Positions 57,920 to 64,000 of a DNA stretch of 64,000 nucleotides are shown one piece after another. The notes beneath the pieces were generated by a model, which was not told the DNA's origin, ran no database searches, and was given only the letters and a program-made list of their open reading frames with translations. Each line of letters begins with the position of its first letter. The stretch's first letter is position 1. The DNA is from Epiperipatus broadwayi (taxonomy: Eukaryota; Onychophora; Udeonychophora; Euonychophora; Peripatidae), in NCBI GenBank assembly GCA_028023455.1, contig JAQFVV010000258.1, positions 293,501-357,500 of the forward strand, written 5' to 3'. The position numbers and the translations under genes were made by a program.

Positions 57920-60900
57920 ACAAATCACAATTTAATGTCTAAGATTTGCTAATGATATAGTAGTAATTAGAAGCAGTGAGGATAAAATTAACAAAATGTT
58001 ATCTAATGAATTTAAAAAATATGTATAGCATGAAAATAATAAATTAATCTAAAACTACATCAACGAACTGGAAAAAAAATTAAAAGCAGAGTTGGGTAAA
58101 AAGAGACTATTCCATATCTTCTTGACCAACAACTGCCTTTTCACTATCGTTTTTTTTTTTTAGTAATTATAAAGCTAATTAATTACTGATGTAAATAAGA
58201 ATCATAATGACAAATGCAATAATAAAGGTTTTTACCTAAAAAAAAGTGTAATGTTATCTTCTATCCAATTAAAGCTAGTTTTAAAAAGAACTTTATGTTG
58301 TAATGTTTTATATATAGAGAGAGAAAATACACATATAATTGATTAAAAAAGGGAAAATGTGTAAAGCTTAAGAAAAAATAACTTCTGAAGAAATTAGTGA
58401 TAAGTAAAGTTAGAAATGTAAATATAAATCATCTTCATTCATAACATCTATACTAAGCATAGTTTCCCACAAAGCTAAGTAATTGCAGAACAATGTGATA
58501 AAAGTTTTGGTACCTCTCCAACAAAAAAAAAAACATTTTTTACAATGTGCAATTACATATATATATATATCAGCGATTTAAATTAAAACAACCAATTTCA
58601 ATATTTATATACAATAGCGGTAATGGACATTATATAATAACAATATATTAAACATTTTTAAACTTAAGAAAAAAATCTATATTTTTAGCGTAAATGTGAA
58701 AATTGAAAATTATAAAAGATGAACAAAGTATGGATATAATTTTGACACATTATCTATTAGGACTTAGAAAGAAAAAAAGTGATTATCTAAAAAGCAAAGG
58801 CAATATTTAAAACTGCAAAAATTCAGTTAAAAGGATGAGTTCATCCAGATAAAATAAACTTCTGATTGTAGAAAGAATTATATTCCAAAATAAGTGAAAC
58901 AACAAACGCTTTCAGTTTTCAGCAACTTTTCTTAGCAGAAATGATAATAGAAAATAAAAATTGTTTTTAATTTATAGAAATGAAAACTCTCAATAATATT
59001 TGCAAATTTTCATAAATATATTAATAAAAAAAAACTATCCCACACAGCTTACTCTCGTAATATATAAATGTAGCAATTCTATTACCATTAATAGTATTTC
59101 CAAGGAATAAAAATTACATGTATATTAAAAAGAATGCTTGAAACACAGAATACAATAAGAAAATTAAAAAACTGAAAAAATAATTATATTGAGAAAATAT
59201 AAACAGGTAAATAAAAATATATGATATGAGAAATTGTAAAAGGTAATTAGAAAAATGAGGGGGGGGGGTGTTACAAAATAGCAGTTAATAGGGGATGCTT
59301 GAAAAACAAAGTAAATGTGGGCATTTTTTGATGATGTTGGATTGACTTTTGATACCTGGATTTACTGATGATGATATAGTGGAATATATTTTGGTTTCTT
59401 AAATTATTAACAAAAAACGATGATTAAATGATCTTTTAAGTTTCACAAAATGCCAATATTAACAAAAAAAAAAAAATTATTTTTTTCCAACGCTTATTTA
59501 AAAACTATGATGTTGTTAGCATTTAAAATATATATAACCAATCATATTTTTTTATTTTACTTTTACAATATAAAAATATTTTTGAAAGATAAAAATAATA
59601 ATACTTACCCATCACCCTCATAAGAAAAGAAAAGGAAAATAATCACACATTTACCTAAAAGTAAAAGAGAAAACAAATTATTTTTTCCCCCGCGCCAACA
59701 AAGATATATATATACCTGAATTCTATAAATAAATGAAAACATTTTAAAAAAAATAAATCAGTCGTGAAGATAATTCTGTTTTATATATAATAAGATGAAT
59801 TTCAAGACAAAACAAAAACATATTTATGTAAATGTATGAGATTAAAGTTTCATTTCGAAAAAAAAAAAATGAAAATTGAAAAAAAGAATGACAGAAAATG
59901 TTACAGTAGCACGTCAAACTATATTATATTTACTTGCAAATTCTCTCATGTATAACTATAAATAGCTCAAAGATATGTTTGATTGACACACCTGGGTATA
60001 AGTATTATTTATCTTACTGTAAGTGTACAGTATAGTACTTTTCAACATGCATATATATATATATATATATCAAATCCTTTAGGTATATAGTATGCATATA
60101 TAAACAACTAGTCTTATAATATAAACAAAAATTTTAAAAAATAATAATGTTATTAATAATAAAATGAGTAAGCACCATTACATACATATGTACAATATTA
60201 TGTGTGGTCAATTGTTCACAATACTGTTTAATTACAATTAAATATTTGTTCAGGAAATTTTCTTTTTTCAATAACTTTTTTAAAATTCTGATGAAAATGT
60301 AGTGCACTTTCATTATTGATAGATACAGTTTCATTGGTTATTTTAATACTTTTAAGACTATAACATTTTCACAATCTATACAATCGTTCCTATTTGCAAT
60401 GAATAGCTTGGAATCGTGCGATCCAGATTCATTGAGTCTTAAGGCTTCATAGAGTCTTAAGGCTTTCTGATGCAATACAAAACTGTCAATCACAATATTC
60501 TTACAATTCCTATCATTTACCATAGATTTAAAGAATTTGCTACCTTCATAAAAAAAATTATCTCTTTACTACTTTACCTGTTTCAGGGACTTGAATCTGC
60601 TTCTTTTAATATTTTTTGATCAATGATTCATTCTTTTGAAATATACAGCCAATGTCTTACTTTTCCTTATTAAATCAATATTTTTTTTCTCTCATTTAAT
60701 GGTAGAACATTATGAATTTTGGGGGATTTATCACTCATTGTACTACAAAACATTTTACTAAAGATACAATGTACACTATATACAGTGTTAAACTTTTTGG
60801 AAAAAAAAAAATGCAAAGAAAAAATTTTGTACTGTGCTTTTTACCTAGAGTACAGAACTGCATTTAAACCATAAATATATATGGTTAATAAATTCATGTT

Positions 60901-61120
60901 GAGGATTTAAGAAAATTAAATTTTCCAAGCAAAAAAAAAGGTTGCAACCATACCAAAATTTGTAAAATTTAATAAGTTTATAAATTTCAATATTTCTATT
61001 TCTTCGTTTGTTTATTTACATTTTTTTTTTCAGTTAGCATATAATGACGTCATCTAATTTGATACAACATAGATCTAGACTTCACTGTACTATAGAAATA
61101 TGTAAGTCTGAGAATGCAGC
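57920..61120. other. AT-rich non-coding stretch
   Basis: No gene recognised. A 9-10-base G run lies near 59262, and (TA)n at 60051-60070. The minus-strand frame 60338-60523 contains a short duplicated piece (gagtcttaaggctt twice, 60434-60470) but no known motif. Confidence 0.5.
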
Positions 61121-61127
61121 ACAATAA

Positions 61128-61400
61128 ATACCGTTTATATAAATCACTATATACTCATTTACAATTTTCTTAATATTATTACATATAAATGTATCGAAAT
61201 AAAAACAATCAATAGATATAATTTAAATAAATTATGCATTTACATTTTTCTTAATATTATTAAATCAACATATATATAAAAACAATAGATACAGTTTAAA
61301 TGAATTGTGCACTTACATTTTTCTTAAAATTATTACATACATCAAAATAAAAACGAAAAAGAGACAATTTACATTTTAAAAAAAATTATTACAATTGAAA
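61128..61400. repeat. Diverged tandem repeat, about 72-82-bp period, three units
   Basis: catttacaattttcttaata, catttacatttttcttaata and acttacatttttcttaaaat begin successive units at about 61157, 61239 and 61311, each followed by attattacat or similar and ataaaaacaat. Confidence 0.65.
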
Positions 61401-61865
61401 ACATTTATTTATATTACATATAAGTCTGTGTATTGTAAATCACATGCAAACATAGTTCAATAATTATACTTAACTATAAATTAAAAATATTTAAAGAGTC
61501 AATATGCTGAAATCATCCTTAATGAAGAGAAATGTGTATTTAATATAAAAATGATTTAAAAATTAGCATTTATTTATAATTTAAAAAGGTCAAGACATAT
61601 ATTTCTTTACCACTAAAGACAATAGCTAAAAAACAACAACAGTGTGATGTCTTATATTATGATTTATAAAAATTAAAAGCAATGAATTTACTTATTTGTT
61701 GTTAAACTAATTCTTTCATAATTAAATAATGCTCAACCACTGAAATGGCAAAAGAATAATAAAAGCCTGTCCAAATTCGAAAAAAATATTTCGCTATTCT
61801 TTTTTTTTTTTGCTTAGTCTGAAATTGTGATATCAGTTTTAAAAGCAATAATAATTTTTAATTCA

Positions 61866-62650
61866 TCATCATCATAATTTTCAATTATTATCGATCAACT
61901 GCAGAATGAAGGTCTCTTCAAGTTTCAATCCATCTTCTCCGATTTCTAGTCTCTCTTCTCCATATCATTCCAATATACTTATTTCATCCACCCATCTCAC
62001 ATGTCTCTTTTTAGGCCTTTTACAATATCCTGCAACCCAATTTGAGATTTAGGTGCTCATCTATTATCATCTCTTCTAAAAATATGGCCTGTGTAACTCC
62101 ACTTCAGTCTCTTAATTCTTTCAATGATGTCAGTGTCTGTTCTCTCACCCATGTATTTCATTTTCGATCTCTTTTTGTTACTCCTAACACATATCTCTCC
62201 ACACTTCCTGAAGTTTCTAAATTGGTCTTCTATTTATTGTCCAAGTTTCAGATATATAAGTAAAAACTGATAACACATTTATTAAAAACCTTCCTTTTCA
62301 AACACATAGGCATATTTCCTTTAAATATTAAGTTAGTTCTAAAAAAAAAAAAAACTCTAACCAAGTTTAATCCTACGAGTAATTTCATCCATCATGTTTC
62401 CATCTGTAGCAATAATCTGACCAAAGTATTTCAAGATATTAACATCTAATTCATCACTATAAATCTTTACTTTCTTCTTTTGAAAAAATCCATTGGCATT
62501 ACATTAGTCTTTTTAATATTTACCTTTAATCTTACTCTTATATTTCCCGAAGCTCTAAAGTGTTACTTTGCAAAAACAACTTCATCATCTGTAAAAATCT
62601 AGATGACTTAAATAATTTCCATTTACTTCCTTAGCTTTCCATTTTAATCC
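61866..62650 (-). pseudogene. RTE reverse transcriptase motif C and C-terminus (downstream block)
   Basis: Minus strand: GLKWKAKEVNGNYLSHLDF, then TDDEVVFAK (motif C, FADD changed to FTDD, about 62574-62600), KIKGKY and NANGFFQKKKVKIYSDELDV, then YFGQIIATDGNMMDEITRRI, KLG. Further on KMKYMGERTDTDIIERIKRL, KWSYTGHIFRRDDNR and a decayed RW-x-DE block precede the tail. The segments are the canonical RTE C-terminal order. The frame 62042-62263 on the plus strand is a shadow of this. Confidence 0.75.
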
Positions 62651-62651
62651 T

Positions 62652-63412
62652 TTAACCGCTAATTATATTATTGGTTGTATGAGGTAAAAATCAAATCTTT
62701 TAATTGGCCAACTCACAAACTGAAGACAAAGCCTATTGTTAAAACATACTTGCCTATAATATTAAATTCAACTCAGATACGTTTATAAAAAGTATATTAC
62801 TAATTTTTCAGGTTATGAAAGAGAACGAAAGTTCTTTCAAAAATAAATTGCTATTTATTTATTATAAAATATATTCAATTTCGGCAAATATAAAGCGAAT
62901 GTCTAAACAAAAAAGTGCTGACACAAACGCTTTTTTTCAATTTTACGTTCTGGAAAAGTAAAGATTTCTTTTTGCTAAATCTTAAATATTTTTACTAAAA
63001 TCTTCAATATTTTTCGAAAATAATTTTGTTTTTTTAGTATATTTTTAAAAAAAACTATTTTAATTTCTCATTTTATATTTTTTTAATACTTTAAATTACA
63101 TTCGAAATGAAAATCTCAGCGTTTTTCTTTATTTTCTTTGATCAGGCGGTTTCTTTGTTCTTTCCAGCCAATCAGAATGTCTTTTTCGGCTGAGAGCCGG
63201 CTGACATCCAATCACCGACAAGGTTCTTCTTTGTTTAGTTTTAAATGCAGTTTTTTTGATTTTTTACTTGTAAAATAATTCGGAAGAGGGCACCATCTTA
63301 CAGAACTTTTAAAAACCTAATCAATAACTGTCAAACGAATATTCTACCATTAAAACTAGCAGAATTAGAGTGACGTCAGATGTCAACGAGATGCCTTGTA
63401 AGAGGCGGTTAC
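62652..63412. mobile_element. 753-bp insertion at a TTAA site inside the RTE LINE
   Basis: Left junction TTAA|CCGC (62652-62659), right junction GCGG|TTAC (63405-63412). If TTAC is a mutated TTAA, this is a TTAA duplication with CCGC/GCGG ends, as for piggyBac-type elements or their MITEs. Removing the insert with one TTAA rejoins the LINE reading frame. The rightmost 300 bases are unusually GC-rich with CCAAT boxes (agccaatcagaa, about 63168-63179; tccaatcacc, about 63208-63217), a CRE-like gtgacgtcag near 63370 and an ETS-like cggaag near 63281. No open frame is seen. Confidence 0.6.
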
Positions 63413-64000
63413 ACAAAATACCACAAGCAAAACTTCTGTAAAATATTTTGGAGATATGGAGTCACCCTGCCATACACCTCCTCAATATTAATCTTTTTAA
63501 TATCACTAAATAATCTAATTATTGCTGTTGCATTTTTATAAATATCATTCAGAATATGACAATATCCTGGGTCTATACCTTAATGATCCAATGATTTAAT
63601 CACTGAAAAAATGCTTATAAATCCAAAGCATAATGGCAACTAATATTCATTGGTTCTTTCTATACCTTCTCTCAGTACTTGGATATAATCAACTGTATTA
63701 AAACAACTTTTAAAACCAGCTTGTTCTTTTGGTTGGTTAATATCCAAAATTTGCTGCACATTGACTTGTAATTATTTTCATAAAAATTTTGTATAGAACT
63801 GATAAAAAATTAGGCCTTTAATTTGTAATTTCTTCTTTATTATCTTTTTTAAATATTAATATTAATGCTGCATTCTTCCAATCAACTGACATATCTTTAT
63901 CATTTAGATATTTGATATATAACTTGCCAAAAAAAATTCTATTTCTTCACCTGCTTCTTTTATGATATTGATTATAATTCCATCATTACCAGATTTTCAA
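63413..64000 (-). pseudogene. RTE reverse transcriptase, fingers to motif B (upstream block)
   Basis: Minus-strand reading: DINQPKEQAGFKSCFNTVDY and IQVLREGIERTNEY (the Q-x-EQAGFR-x-G-x-S-T-x-DH-I-x-x-L block), then a decayed motif A region (PLCFGFISIFS), GIDPGYCHILNDIYKNATA, IIRLFSDIKKINIEE, and a frameshifted QGD-x-ISPK-type motif B (SPKYFTEV). Order is as in RTE-clade proteins. The catalytic Asp of motif A is not preserved. Confidence 0.7.

Larger units (their letters stand above)
61866..64000 (-). mobile_element. RTE-type LINE, copy 3, longest, split by an insertion
   Basis: Runs from beyond the window's right edge to its 3' end near 61866, where a (GAT)n tail shows as tcatcatcat on the plus strand. 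Two coding blocks (64000-63413 and 62650-61866) are consecutive in the protein and are separated only by the 753-bp segment 62656-63408. Orientation matches the 32.5 and 40.5 kb copies. Confidence 0.75.

Overview
The window is AT-rich (roughly three quarters A+T by eye) animal nuclear DNA. I found no complete host gene. The recognisable coding material is decayed transposable elements, and the rest is AT-rich intergenic or intronic sequence with many homopolymers and microsatellites. The element mix (a GTF2IRD2/ZBED5-like hAT, several non-LTR retrotransposon clades including RTE, and Penelope-like elements with GIY-YIG domains) fits many invertebrates such as molluscs, cnidarians or chelicerates. 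The species cannot be fixed from sequence alone.

Layout. 1-1067: the 5' half of a hAT transposon on the minus strand with a broken transposase N-terminus. 4.5-5.3 kb: 3' end of a LINE (family A here) with a three-part microsatellite tail. 6.2-7.6 kb: plus-strand LINE reverse transcriptase pseudogene (family B). 9.6-9.95 kb: inverted-repeat MITE. 18.0-20.1 kb: second family A LINE, apparently with an inverted 5' segment. 20.57-21.16 kb: foldback made of two opposed Penelope-like 3' ends. 21.17-21.77 kb: probable solo LTR. 22.9-25.8 kb: LINE (family D) with a gag-like ORF1 and a C-terminal remnant but no reverse transcriptase core. 29.1-32.85 kb: a cluster of a 0.65 kb foldback, a LINE reverse transcriptase (E), a second Penelope-type foldback, a long MITE and an RTE 3' end. 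33.6, 36.8, 37.7 and 55.3 kb: further palindromic elements. 40.5 kb: RTE 3' end. 43.8-44.3 kb: faint LINE. 45.65-46.94 kb: the largest Penelope foldback, with tRNA-like modules in both arms. 51.8-52.2 kb: a third GIY-YIG remnant. 57.6 and 61.2 kb: tandem duplications. 61.9-64.0 kb: an RTE LINE split by a 753-bp insertion at TTAA.

The main theme is inverted symmetry. At least nine long inverted repeats occur, and two of them are built from Penelope-like elements joined head to head. Three foldback families share a CTGANGA / short hairpin / GAAA layout resembling the hammerhead ribozyme core, which is of interest because Penelope-like elements are known to carry hammerheads in their terminal repeats. 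All protein calls come from reading translations by eye; no database search was possible.
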